The notes below the pieces were generated by a model, which saw nothing but the letters and a program-made list of their open reading frames with translations, made no database searches and was not told where the DNA came from. A DNA stretch of 64,000 bases. Source: Deferribacter autotrophicus (GTDB taxonomy: Bacteria; Chrysiogenota; Deferribacteres; Deferribacterales; Deferribacteraceae). The translations under genes were made by a program, and so were the position numbers. This document shows, piece after piece, positions 8,006 through 16,677 of this stretch (position 1 is its first letter; every line of letters starts with the position of its first letter). The DNA lies in contig NZ_VFJB01000010.1 of NCBI RefSeq assembly GCF_008362905.1, positions 1-64,000 of the forward strand, written 5' to 3'.

Positions 8006-8524
8006 CTATTCCCCTCTCAATATTCTTTTTATCTCTTTCATTACAGGCACCTTAGATGCATAAATAAGCCTGTTCTTTTCATCTAAAATCACCAAAAATG
8101 GCCAACTGTTTATGCCAAAAATCTTCTCAACATTTTTTATATTAGTCAAATATAAATGTTTTTCAATAAGTTTATAACTTTTGTCAGAAACATATTTGAG
8201 GAGTGAATATTTATTCTGTCTAGTCTTGATAAACACCATTAAATATACATTCTCTTTTTCTGCTAAATAAACAATTCCCGCTAAGTTTTTCTTATAAAAT
8301 GTAGAAAAAATATTTCTTTTATTCAAAAAAATTATCATTTTTTTTAGCTTTACATCATAAAGATTAAACGAATTACCATCCAATGTCTTAACTTCAAAAT
8401 TAGGAATTACAGAATACAGAGGAGGTGGGTCGTTTTGTCTATATTTATAAAGATAATAAAAAGCGTAAGCTACAAGTATAAAAACTAATATGTTTTTTCC
8501 AGAAAAAAATCTTGCGCCTCTCAT
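8006..8524 (-). CDS. membrane-anchored thioredoxin-fold protein lacking cysteines
   Basis: This 172-residue protein has one N-terminal membrane segment (about residues 10-25, NILVFILVAYAFYYLY). It continues as a TlpA/AhpC-like thioredoxin fold: IPNFEVKTLDG, MIIFLNKRN at the usual active-site position, and FGINSWPFLVILDEKNRLIYAS with the cis-proline. No cysteine is present anywhere, so it cannot carry out thiol exchange. It lies immediately upstream of trxB. It could be a structural or chaperone derivative, or a decayed resA-like protein. Confidence 0.7.
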   Translation of the reverse strand: MRGARFFSGKNILVFILVAYAFYYLYKYRQNDPPPLYSVIPNFEVKTLDGNSFNLYDVKLKKMIIFLNKRNIFSTFYKKNLAGIVYLAEKENVYLMVFIKTRQNKYSLLKYVSDKSYKLIEKHLYLTNIKNVEKIFGINSWPFLVILDEKNRLIYASKVPVMKEIKRILRGE

Positions 8525-8784
8525 TACCAGATTTTGGAATCCACATCTTTTCCATATTTTGCTATTAAAATGTCTATTAACGTCTTATCATAAATTTTTG
8601 GACTGATAACGGATGTATCCACTTTTTCATTGAAAAGTTTTTTCCCTAATTCAATTTCCTCTTCCAAAACTTCAAAAACATTATCATTTTTAATCCCATC
8701 TACTACCTTTTCCTTATTGTATAAAACAATATCACTAACAATTGTTCTTGCCAATCTTTTCGCTTTTTCCAAATCCGTAATCAT
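8524..8784 (-). CDS. small conserved protein of unknown function
   Basis: This 86-residue, mainly helical, charged protein (AKRLARTIVSDIVLYNKEKVVDGI...) has no signal peptide. It resembles a short helical domain found fused or next to other proteins in Geobacter-like and Deferribacteres genomes, but I cannot name a function. It overlaps both neighbours by one to four bases, which supports it as a real gene translated in the operon. Confidence 0.65.
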   Translation of the reverse strand: MITDLEKAKRLARTIVSDIVLYNKEKVVDGIKNDNVFEVLEEEIELGKKLFNEKVDTSVISPKIYDKTLIDILIAKYGKDVDSKIW

Positions 8785-9623
8785 AGGAGCTCTCCAAATT
8801 TCATACTGATATCTACCGCTTTAAATCTGTTTGTCAGGGCGCCCACTGAAATGTAGTCAATAGGGAAATTTTTATACAAAGCCAACTTCTCTAATGTAAC
8901 ACCCCCTGATACTTCAATTCTAGCACGACCATTCACTATTTGGCAAGCCTCTTTGATTTTATCCAAAGGAAAATTATCAAGCATAATTATATCAGCACCG
9001 GCTTCCACAGCTTCTGCAACTTCATCTAAATTTCTTGTTTCAACCTCAATTTTTACCGTAATAGGTATACCTTCTCTTAATATTTCCACAGCTTTTCTAA
9101 TTGAACCAACCGCATCTATGTGAGTATCCTTTAACATAACTCCATCAAAAAGACCAATCCTGTGGTTTGTGCCACCACCTGTTCTTACAGCATACTTTTC
9201 AAGAACACGCATTCCAGGAGTAGTCTTCCTAGTATCTAAAATTTTTATATTTGTCCCTTCTAATGCTTTCACATATTTATAGGTATTTGTTGCTATTCCA
9301 GACAATCTTTGCAAAAAGTTTAAAACAGTTCTTTCCAGCTTTAAAATAGTCGCTGCTTCACCTGTAATTTCAGCCAAGATATCTCCCGGATTAACAAAGT
9401 CACCATCATTTTTTAGATAATTCACCATTACATTTTTATCGGCACTGTTAAATATTTTCTCCACTAAAGGCAAACCACAAACAACGAAATCTTCCTTTGC
9501 TAGCAAATAATATTTACTTCTTTTCAAAAAAGGCGCAATAAACTTTGTGGTCAAATCTCCACTGCCAATATCTTCAAGCAGTGCAAGTTCTATAATTTTG
9601 TCAACCAAAGCGGAATTTAACAT
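8781..9623 (-). CDS. nadC: NadC, nicotinate-nucleotide pyrophosphorylase
   Basis: NadC converts quinolinate and PRPP into nicotinate mononucleotide, CO2 and pyrophosphate in NAD synthesis. The 280-residue protein shows the expected order: EDIGSGDLTT near the start, LNFLQRLSGIAT, DTRKTTPGMR, GGGTNHRIGLFDGVMLKDTH, the barrel strand IMLDNF and the end motif ISVGALT. Length is normal. It overlaps the 3' end of valS by seven bases. Confidence 0.95.
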   Translation of the reverse strand: MLNSALVDKIIELALLEDIGSGDLTTKFIAPFLKRSKYYLLAKEDFVVCGLPLVEKIFNSADKNVMVNYLKNDGDFVNPGDILAEITGEAATILKLERTVLNFLQRLSGIATNTYKYVKALEGTNIKILDTRKTTPGMRVLEKYAVRTGGGTNHRIGLFDGVMLKDTHIDAVGSIRKAVEILREGIPITVKIEVETRNLDEVAEAVEAGADIIMLDNFPLDKIKEACQIVNGRARIEVSGGVTLEKLALYKNFPIDYISVGALTNRFKAVDISMKFGELL

Positions 9624-12244
9624 AGTTTCTTTAACCTTTCGATACTCTTTTCAATTTCTTCAAGCTTTATTTTAGCCTCTTCATATTTTTTCTTATCCTT
9701 CTCAATAATATGAGCAGGAGCCTTTTTAAGATACTCCTCATTTTGAAGTTTTTTCCCGTAAACTTTAATATCTTTTTCAAAAGATTTTTTCTCTTTTTCT
9801 AGTCGCTTAATTTCTTCTTCAAAATCCACAATACCTTCTAATGGTATATAAATTGTAAAATCTTTCTCCACCTGAACAGCTGACTTCTCTATCTCACTAT
9901 CTGTGAAAGAAATATTTTCAATCTTAGCCAACTTTTTAATGATTTCAGATTTCTCATTAATCAGATTTTTAAAATCATCTCCACATCTCACAAAAATATC
10001 AATCATTTTTGCAGGAGCAATATTATATTCGCCTCTAACTGTCCTTACATTTGTAATAAATGCAATAACTTTTTCGATATTATCAAAATCATCTTTAAAA
10101 TTAAACTCATGCTCAGGATATGGTCCAAAAGTGATTGTTTCATTACCAGTTAGATTTTTGTAGATAAACTCCGTCACAAAAGGCATAAATGGATGTAAAA
10201 TTTTCAATGACTCTTCCAGAACAAATCTCGCCACAGCAAGGGCATTCTTCTTATTCACATTATTGTAGATTCTGTGTTTAATAAATTCTATATACCAGTC
10301 ACATAATCTATGCCAGAAAAATTGATATATCGCATTTGCTGCTTCATTAAAGTCGTATGACTTGATATATTTTTCTACATTTTTCCCTGTTTCAGCAAGG
10401 TTTTCAAGGATCCATTTATCTTCCATTTCAAGTGCATCAAAATCTATATCATCCACACTACCATCTAAATTCATCATTATAAACCTTGATGCATTCCAGA
10501 TTTTATTTACAAAATTTTTATACCCTTCGATCCTATTCTCTGCCAACTTAATATCTCTACCCTGAGCAGCGAAGGCAGCTAGGGTAAACCTGAAAGCATC
10601 CGCACCATATTTATCAATCATTATCAGAGGATCAATTACATTGCCTTTTGATTTACTCATTTTCTGCCCATACTGATCTCTGACCAGAGCATGAATATAA
10701 ACATGTCTAAAAGGAACATCATTCATAAATTTGAGTCCCATCATAATCATTCTGGCAACCCAGAAAAATAGGATATCAAATCCAGTTACAAGACAACTTG
10801 TGGGGTAAAATTTTTCGAGGGTTTTCGTTTTTTCAGGCCACCCCATAGTTGAAAATGGCCAGAGTGCAGAAGAAAACCATGTATCAAGAACATCTGTTTC
10901 CTGACGTAACTTTTTGCTTCCACACTTCTCACAAGATTCAGGATCTTTATAATCTACATTTATATGACCACATTCATCACAATACCATGCAGGAATTCTG
11001 TGTCCCCACCAGATTTGTCTTGAAATACACCAATCTCTAATATTATACATCCATTCAAAATATGTTTTTGTCCACATTTCTGGAAATATCTTGATCTCCC
11101 CTTTTTCCACAGCCTCAATAGCCTTTTCTGCAAGTGGTTTAATCTTCACAAACCACTGCATTGAAATTCTAGGCTCAATCACTGTTTTACATCTATAACA
11201 ATGTCCAACAGAATGCTCATGTTTTTCTATTTTCTCAATAAGATTAAGTTCTTTCAACTCTTCAACTATTCTCTTTCTCGCCTCAAACCTATCAAGCCCC
11301 TTAAACTTACCCCCGTTTTCATTGATGATACCTGAATCATCCATTACGTTTATCTCTTCAAGCCCGTATTTTTTCCCTAATTCAAAGTCATTTGGATCGT
11401 GAGCAGGAGTAACTTTAAGTGCCCCTGTCCCAAATTCCATATCAACATATTCATCCGCAATTATGGGCAATCTTCTCCCCACAATGGGAAGTATCACATA
11501 TTTGCCAATTAGATGCTTATATCTATCATCATTAGGATTAACAGCTACAGCCGTATCTCCCAACATTGTTTCAGGTCTTGTGGTAGCAATAAGAAGTTTT
11601 TCATCGCTATCTTCCACCGGATAGTAAATATAATAAAGTGCTCCTTCCTTATCCTCATGCTCCACTTCAAGATCGCTTAAAGCCGTATGACACCTAGGAC
11701 ACCAGTTAATAATATAGTTTGACCTGTATATAAGCCCTTCCTTATATAGTGTCACAAAAACTGTACGAACAGCGTTTGACAAACCTTCATCCATTGTAAA
11801 ACGTTCTCTATCCCAATCACAACTTGCACCAAGCCTTTTCAACTGATTAATAATCTGTCCACCTGATTCCTCTCTCCATTTCCAAACTCTTTCTATAAAT
11901 TTCTCTCTTCCAAGATCGTGTCTTGAAATCCCCTCCTTCGCAAGCATCTTCTCCACCACATTCTGGGTGGCTATCCCCGCATGGTCAGTCCCTGGCAACC
12001 AAAGAACTTCATACCCTTTCATTCTATGAAATCTTATTAAAATATCCTGCAATGTATTATTCAAAGCATGCCCCATATGTAGGGAGCCTGTTACGTTTGG
12101 TGGTGGAATAACAATTGAATAAGGTGGTTTATCGGAATGCTCATTCGCATGAAAATACTTTTTTTCAAGCCATTCATTATAAAGCTTCTCTTCAAACTCT
12201 TTAGGATCAATGCGAGTAGGTAAGCTTGTCTCTTTCATCTTCAC
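9617..12244 (-). CDS. valS: ValS, valyl-tRNA synthetase
   Basis: This 875-residue class I synthetase charges tRNA-Val. It has PPPNVTGSLHMGH (residues 47-59, the HIGH motif), the large CP1 editing domain, zinc-type CXXC pairs (CPRC about 185, CYRC about 350, CDEC/CEKC about 415-435), KMSKS near 528, an anticodon-binding helical domain and a C-terminal coiled coil of about 65 residues. Length is typical. Its start is 38 bases after the preceding gene, the largest gap in the operon, so a secondary promoter there is possible. Confidence 0.97.
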   Translation of the reverse strand: MKMKETSLPTRIDPKEFEEKLYNEWLEKKYFHANEHSDKPPYSIVIPPPNVTGSLHMGHALNNTLQDILIRFHRMKGYEVLWLPGTDHAGIATQNVVEKMLAKEGISRHDLGREKFIERVWKWREESGGQIINQLKRLGASCDWDRERFTMDEGLSNAVRTVFVTLYKEGLIYRSNYIINWCPRCHTALSDLEVEHEDKEGALYYIYYPVEDSDEKLLIATTRPETMLGDTAVAVNPNDDRYKHLIGKYVILPIVGRRLPIIADEYVDMEFGTGALKVTPAHDPNDFELGKKYGLEEINVMDDSGIINENGGKFKGLDRFEARKRIVEELKELNLIEKIEKHEHSVGHCYRCKTVIEPRISMQWFVKIKPLAEKAIEAVEKGEIKIFPEMWTKTYFEWMYNIRDWCISRQIWWGHRIPAWYCDECGHINVDYKDPESCEKCGSKKLRQETDVLDTWFSSALWPFSTMGWPEKTKTLEKFYPTSCLVTGFDILFFWVARMIMMGLKFMNDVPFRHVYIHALVRDQYGQKMSKSKGNVIDPLIMIDKYGADAFRFTLAAFAAQGRDIKLAENRIEGYKNFVNKIWNASRFIMMNLDGSVDDIDFDALEMEDKWILENLAETGKNVEKYIKSYDFNEAANAIYQFFWHRLCDWYIEFIKHRIYNNVNKKNALAVARFVLEESLKILHPFMPFVTEFIYKNLTGNETITFGPYPEHEFNFKDDFDNIEKVIAFITNVRTVRGEYNIAPAKMIDIFVRCGDDFKNLINEKSEIIKKLAKIENISFTDSEIEKSAVQVEKDFTIYIPLEGIVDFEEEIKRLEKEKKSFEKDIKVYGKKLQNEEYLKKAPAHIIEKDKKKYEEAKIKLEEIEKSIERLKKLC

Positions 12245-12282
12245 TTCTTTTCCCTTATTGCTTTTAAACTTTTCTTAAAATC

Positions 12283-12555
12283 TTAATTTAATGTTACGTC
12301 TTTATTTTCCATATGGATAAAACTGCTAATAAGTTTGTTTAACTTATCGATGTATGATTCAATAACCTTTAATTTATACTGCAAAAATTTCCTTTCCTCA
12401 TCATCAATATCGTCACTCGTAAGCCTTTTATAAATTTTCTCCATCTCCGATAAAAACAGAGTTAAATCTTCCAATCCATCCTTTGCAATATTTACAGCAT
12501 TCAAATCTTTCGCCTTTAACTCTTTCAAAATATCAATTCCATCCACCTTCTTCAT
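12283..12555 (-). CDS. small helical protein of unknown function
   Basis: I prefer the ATG at 12555 (90 residues, MKKVDGIDILKELK...) because GAGGGTGG precedes it; a GTG at 12597 would add 14 residues. The product is charged and predicted to be coiled coil (LFLSEMEKIYKRLTSDDIDDEERKFLQYKLKVIESYIDKL). It has no recognisable motif or signal peptide. It overlaps the CPXCG gene by 23 bases in another frame. It is probably translated, but its function is unknown. Confidence 0.55.
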   Translation of the reverse strand: MKKVDGIDILKELKAKDLNAVNIAKDGLEDLTLFLSEMEKIYKRLTSDDIDDEERKFLQYKLKVIESYIDKLNKLISSFIHMENKDVTLN

Positions 12556-12745
12556 ATCCACCCTCTTCACCTTCCATTCCACCCATAACTTCTTCACCTT
12601 TTAAATATATTTTGTCAAAAACTTCTCCACAAGATTGACACTCATAATGAAAAATTATCCACAAATCGTTATCCACCATTATTTCAGTGGGATTTAATTC
12701 TTCAAGATTTTGCTCTCCACAATATGGACAAAATACTGGTTCCAT
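12533..12745 (-). CDS. CPXCG-motif cysteine-rich protein
   Basis: This 70-residue protein has CPYCGEQN at residues 6-13 and CQSCGEVF about residue 36-43, a four-cysteine zinc-ribbon arrangement. A glycine- and glutamate-rich tail follows. It belongs to the small CPXCG family, whose function is not known. It abuts tsaE with no spacing and overlaps the next gene. Confidence 0.75.
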   Translation of the reverse strand: MEPVFCPYCGEQNLEELNPTEIMVDNDLWIIFHYECQSCGEVFDKIYLKGEEVMGGMEGEEGGYEEGGWN

Positions 12746-13174
12746 CTACTCTCCTTTTTTATAAAAAATTTCAATGACTCTACTAAATTCACCTGTTTTC
12801 TCAATATTTATTTTAATATAGTTATCAAGCATACTTTCCAAGTTAACCCTTTCTGCCCATTCCACAAACTTTATACCATCCTCTTCTAAGTATTCAAAAA
12901 ATCCAAAATTTTCAAGTTCAATAAAATTTTTAATACGGTATAAATCGAAATGAAAAATGGTAAATTCTCCTCCTGAATATGTTTGCATAAGAGTAAAGGT
13001 TGGACTTGTAATTACATCTGAGCATCCTATACTTTTTGCAACAGATTTTACAAAAAACGTCTTTCCTGCTCCAAGATCCCCCTCAAGGAGTATAATTTCA
13101 CTGCCCTTTAAATTATTAGCAAACTGCTCTGCAATTTTTTCTGTATCATTTATACTATTACTGATATGCTTCAA
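12746..13174 (-). CDS. tsaE: TsaE, tRNA threonylcarbamoyladenosine biosynthesis ATPase
   Basis: TsaE is the ATPase that supports the TsaB-TsaD complex in making t6A37 on ANN-decoding tRNAs. The 142-residue protein has the family pattern LEGDLGAGKTFF (Walker A, about residues 33-44), SPTFTLMQTY, FDLYRI and FVEWAERV. Length is normal. It overlaps the end of nnr by 17 bases. Confidence 0.93.
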   Translation of the reverse strand: MKHISNSINDTEKIAEQFANNLKGSEIILLEGDLGAGKTFFVKSVAKSIGCSDVITSPTFTLMQTYSGGEFTIFHFDLYRIKNFIELENFGFFEYLEEDGIKFVEWAERVNLESMLDNYIKINIEKTGEFSRVIEIFYKKGE

Positions 13175-14669
13175 TTTTATTAAACCCTCTGTAAAGATTT
13201 TCGATTACTTCAGTAGTTTTTATACATTTTTCGTTTTTCTCTTCCATCAAAAGTGAAGCTGTCACATTCATCACAAAACATCCAATTTTGGCTGCATCTA
13301 CCAAAGAATATTTTTGAGCTATAAGACCTCCAATCACTCCAGCAAGACAGTCTCCACTGCCACCTTTTGCAAGAGCTGGTACTCCATTTGAAACTACAAA
13401 GAGTAAACCATCAGGTGTAGCAATGATAGTGTCAGCACTTTTCAAGACAAGCACTACACCATATTTTATCGCAAACTCCTTTGCAAGATTTATCCTATCT
13501 TTTAAAACCTCATCCTTTGAGACCCCAAGAAGCCTTGCAAACTCACCTATATGAGGAGTAAGCACCGCTCTGTACCTTAATTTTTCAAGCAAGATTTCAT
13601 CCAAATGAAAAAGCCCATCAGCATCAATTACTGTAAAATGGTCAGTTTTATCAATTAGTTCAGCCAAAAATTCTTTAATCTGATGGTTTCTACCCATCCC
13701 ACAACCTATAGTCAAAACATCTTTATCCTGCACAAAATCCACAATTGCATTAACTTCATTCAGTGTATAAAAATCTTTACCCTGTACAATGTATGCCATA
13801 ACTTCAGGATATCTTGACAGATAATAGTAATAATCTTCAAAAATTGCACAGGTTGTAAGGCCAGCTCCTGCCATCAGAGATGCATAGGCTGCCATCACAG
13901 GAGCTCCCATTTTTCCTTTTGAACCACCGATAACCACATTGTGCCCAAAATTGCCTTTATGAGAATCAGGCTCTCTCTTGTAAATCAAAGGTAAGTTTTC
14001 ATAGTTTAACATAAACAACTCAGGATTTACCTTTGAAACGGCAGAGTCCGGTATGGAAATATCCTTAACAACTACTTCACCACACATCTTTTTTGCAGGG
14101 TAAAAAACATGTACAATTTTAGGCCTTGCAAGGGTTACGGTCAAATCAGCTTTTACACATTTACCAAAAATTTCATAACTACTACCTGATAATCCGCTCG
14201 GTATATCCACTGCAATTTTAAATCCTCTTGAAAAATTAATTTTCTCAATGACCTGCTCAGCCACACCTTTTACTGCTTTGCCCAGTCCAGTACCGAAAAT
14301 CGCATCAAAAATCACATCATAACTGTCAAACTCAACATTTTCATCATATTGTATAAACTTAACCGGATACTTTTTCAAAATGTCATAATTTATTTTGGCA
14401 TCACCTTTAAAATCTTCAGGAGGGTAGATCAAAATAACATCCACAGAAAATCCGTTGTTGATAAGATGCCTTGCCACAGCAAGCCCATCTCCACCATTGT
14501 TCCCCTTCCCTACTACAACGGCAATTTTATCTTTTTTCACCTCACACTTTAAAAACTCTTCAAAAATCCCCTTTGCCGCATTCTCCATCAAAACAATAGA
14601 TGGAATTCCAATCTCTTCAATTGTATATCTATCAGCCTCCATCATCTGAGCAGAGCTAAGCACTTCCAT
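13158..14669 (-). CDS. nnr: bifunctional NAD(P)H-hydrate epimerase / ADP-dependent dehydratase
   Basis: This 503-residue fused enzyme repairs damaged NAD(P)H hydrates. The N-terminal YjeF_N domain (about 1-210) holds VVGKGNNGGDGLAVARHL and IFGTGLG. The C-terminal carbohydrate-kinase-like domain (about 230-500) has NVVIGGSKGKMGAP, GCGMGR, LTPHIGEFARL and the catalytic-loop motif AKGGSGDCLAGVIGGLIAQ. Both halves look complete. It overlaps rfaE1 upstream by 14 bases and tsaE downstream by 17. Confidence 0.95.
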   Translation of the reverse strand: MEVLSSAQMMEADRYTIEEIGIPSIVLMENAAKGIFEEFLKCEVKKDKIAVVVGKGNNGGDGLAVARHLINNGFSVDVILIYPPEDFKGDAKINYDILKKYPVKFIQYDENVEFDSYDVIFDAIFGTGLGKAVKGVAEQVIEKINFSRGFKIAVDIPSGLSGSSYEIFGKCVKADLTVTLARPKIVHVFYPAKKMCGEVVVKDISIPDSAVSKVNPELFMLNYENLPLIYKREPDSHKGNFGHNVVIGGSKGKMGAPVMAAYASLMAGAGLTTCAIFEDYYYYLSRYPEVMAYIVQGKDFYTLNEVNAIVDFVQDKDVLTIGCGMGRNHQIKEFLAELIDKTDHFTVIDADGLFHLDEILLEKLRYRAVLTPHIGEFARLLGVSKDEVLKDRINLAKEFAIKYGVVLVLKSADTIIATPDGLLFVVSNGVPALAKGGSGDCLAGVIGGLIAQKYSLVDAAKIGCFVMNVTASLLMEEKNEKCIKTTEVIENLYRGFNKIEAYQ

Positions 14670-15666
14670 CTGTAACCTCCATCATCTTTTTTAACAACAT
14701 AGGGAGGTTTTCTTTTAACTCATCTGTTGTTGTTGTAGCAGTTCCTACTTTTCCAACCACAATACCGGCAGCAGCATTTGAAAGGATCGCTGCATCTACA
14801 AAATTACCACCAGCAGCAAGCGCTGATGTAAACACAGAAATCACAGTATCACCAGCTCCAGTAACATCATAAACCTCTTTTGCCACTGCAGGAATATGTC
14901 TAACTTCTTCATCAACAAACACCGTCATCCCTTCCGCACCACGAGTGATAAGAAGTGATTTTGTCCCAAGTTTATTTAGAATATATTTCCCGCACTTAAT
15001 GAGAGATTCTTCATCCTCTATTTTTATATTAGTAGCTTGTGATGCCTCTTTGTTATTAGGAGTAAGAGAAGTGACATTTTTATAATAATAAAAATTTTCT
15101 ATCTTAGGATCAACTGTAATAATCTTTTCAGAAAAATTCTCTACAAGCTGTTCAATCAAATATTTAGTTATAACCCCTTTACCATAATCTGACACTATTA
15201 TAGCATCAAGTTCATCTTTTACTTCTTTTAAATAATCTATTATTTTATCAGTATCTTTCTTTTTTAGCTTATGTTTTTCTTCTTTATCAAATCTCACCAT
15301 CTGCTGGCTGTGTGCCACAATACGAGTTTTAGTGGATGTCATCCTGCCATCATCTATAAAAAATTGATTTTCAACCCCTCTTTCAACTAAAAGTTGTTCC
15401 AATATTTTACCATTACCATCTTTTCCCACAATACCACATAAAAAAACATTTACACCAAGAGCTCTCAAATTAGCCGCCACATTGGCAGCCCCTCCTGGCA
15501 TTAACACCTCTTTTTTAACATCCACCACAGGCACAGGAGCTTCTGGAGAAATCCTGTCTACAGTTCCATAAATAAAAACATCAAGCATCAAATCGCCAAT
15601 AACAAGAATTTTGAGTTCTTTAAAATTATCAATTAAAGAATAAAAATGCTTTAAATCAATACTCAT
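14656..15666 (-). CDS. rfaE1: D-glycero-beta-D-manno-heptose-7-phosphate kinase
   Basis: This 336-residue PfkB-family kinase phosphorylates heptose-7-phosphate in ADP-heptose synthesis for lipopolysaccharide. Motifs are GDLMLDVFIYG, RISPEAPVPV, MPGGAANVAANLRALG and the catalytic DVTGAGDTVISVF. The nucleotidyltransferase half found in the fused HldE enzyme is absent, so rfaE2 must be elsewhere. Its presence supports a Gram-negative envelope. It overlaps the Trm112-like gene by 11 bases. Confidence 0.9.
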   Translation of the reverse strand: MSIDLKHFYSLIDNFKELKILVIGDLMLDVFIYGTVDRISPEAPVPVVDVKKEVLMPGGAANVAANLRALGVNVFLCGIVGKDGNGKILEQLLVERGVENQFFIDDGRMTSTKTRIVAHSQQMVRFDKEEKHKLKKKDTDKIIDYLKEVKDELDAIIVSDYGKGVITKYLIEQLVENFSEKIITVDPKIENFYYYKNVTSLTPNNKEASQATNIKIEDEESLIKCGKYILNKLGTKSLLITRGAEGMTVFVDEEVRHIPAVAKEVYDVTGAGDTVISVFTSALAAGGNFVDAAILSNAAAGIVVGKVGTATTTTDELKENLPMLLKKMMEVTDGSA

Positions 15667-15841
15667 CTGTATTCTCTACCTCTTTTGCTTCATCAATAAG
15701 CATAACAGGAATATCTTCTCTTATTTCATAAAGAAGTTTGCAATTATCACATACTATCCATTTTTCATCTTTAGAAAGTCTAATATCACCTTTACATTTA
15801 GGACAAGCAAGTATATCAAGAAGCTCTTTATTGATTCCCAT
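15656..15841 (-). CDS. Trm112-family zinc-ribbon protein
   Basis: This 61-residue protein of the Trm112/YcaR (UPF0434) family has LACPKCKGDIRL (residues 11-22) and VCDNCKLLYEIREDIPVML. In bacteria it often sits beside lipid A or heptose genes, as here next to rfaE1, but its molecular role is not established. It is the first gene of the long minus-strand operon. Confidence 0.85.
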   Translation of the reverse strand: MGINKELLDILACPKCKGDIRLSKDEKWIVCDNCKLLYEIREDIPVMLIDEAKEVENTDEY

Positions 15842-15876
15842 AACACACCTCTATATTTTTGTTTGCAAACTTTATA

Positions 15877-15905
15877 TATCTAATTTATATTTGATTAAAA
15901 AACAA
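15877..15905 (-). promoter_or_regulatory. candidate promoter for the 13-gene minus-strand operon
   Basis: On the minus strand TTGTTT and TAGATA are separated by 17 bases, upstream of the first gene of the operon. The match to a housekeeping promoter is moderate. Confidence 0.35.
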
Positions 15906-15928
15906 GTGGTAAAATTAGTGGGAGTTTC

Positions 15929-16675
15929 TTGATGAATGCAATTTTTTACGGATTTTTAGGCAGTTTTATTGCAGGGCTTGCAACTACACTTGGAGCTTTA
16001 CCTCTTTTTATTATAAAAAATCCTTCGAGAGCTGCTCTAGATTTCATGTTAGGAATATCTGCAGGAATAATGCTCGCTGCCACCATATTCAGTTTGCTTA
16101 TCCCAGCCATGGATATAGGTGGAATAACCATTACAGTTATTGGATTCCTTGCGGGAGCCATTTTTCTAAATTACATGGAAAAATTTATTCCACATTACCA
16201 TGTAGAAAAAGGTTATGAAGGTCCTCCATCTAGAATGAGAAAAATTTGGCTTTTTGTACTTGCTATTACATTACATAATTTCCCTGAGGGGTTAGCTGTG
16301 GGAGTATCCTTTGGAGGAAACCAAATTCAAAATGGAATATCACTTACAATAGCCATCGGTTTACAAAATATCCCTGAAGGGTTGGCTGTGGCTGCAGCAC
16401 TTATTTCTGAAGGAAAAAGTATATGGTATGCTACTACCATCACCTTTTTATCTGGAATTGTTGAACCAATAGGAGGATTATTGGGAGCTGGAATCGTTTC
16501 AATTATGCTACCATTGTACCCCTTTTTCTTGTCGTTTGCTGCAGGTGCCATGTTTTTCGTAATAAGTGATGAAATTATACCTGAAACTCACAAAGGGGGA
16601 TATGAAAGACTTGCCACTTTTGGCATAATTGCTGGTTTTGTTGTAATGTTAATTCTTGATAATGCATTGGGATAA
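15929..16675 (+). CDS. ZIP-family metal transporter
   Basis: This 248-residue membrane protein has about eight hydrophobic segments. It carries the two diagnostic metal-site helices LHNFPEGLAVGVSFGG and LQNIPEGLAVAAALIS of the ZIP family. ZIP proteins bring Zn2+ and related divalent metals into the cytoplasm, and bacterial homologs include ZupT. A short histidine-containing loop (IPHYHVEKGYEG) separates the halves. It is divergent from the minus-strand operon, and the next gene follows after two bases. Confidence 0.85.
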   Translation: MMNAIFYGFLGSFIAGLATTLGALPLFIIKNPSRAALDFMLGISAGIMLAATIFSLLIPAMDIGGITITVIGFLAGAIFLNYMEKFIPHYHVEKGYEGPPSRMRKIWLFVLAITLHNFPEGLAVGVSFGGNQIQNGISLTIAIGLQNIPEGLAVAAALISEGKSIWYATTITFLSGIVEPIGGLLGAGIVSIMLPLYPFFLSFAAGAMFFVISDEIIPETHKGGYERLATFGIIAGFVVMLILDNALG

Positions 16676-16677
16676 TT

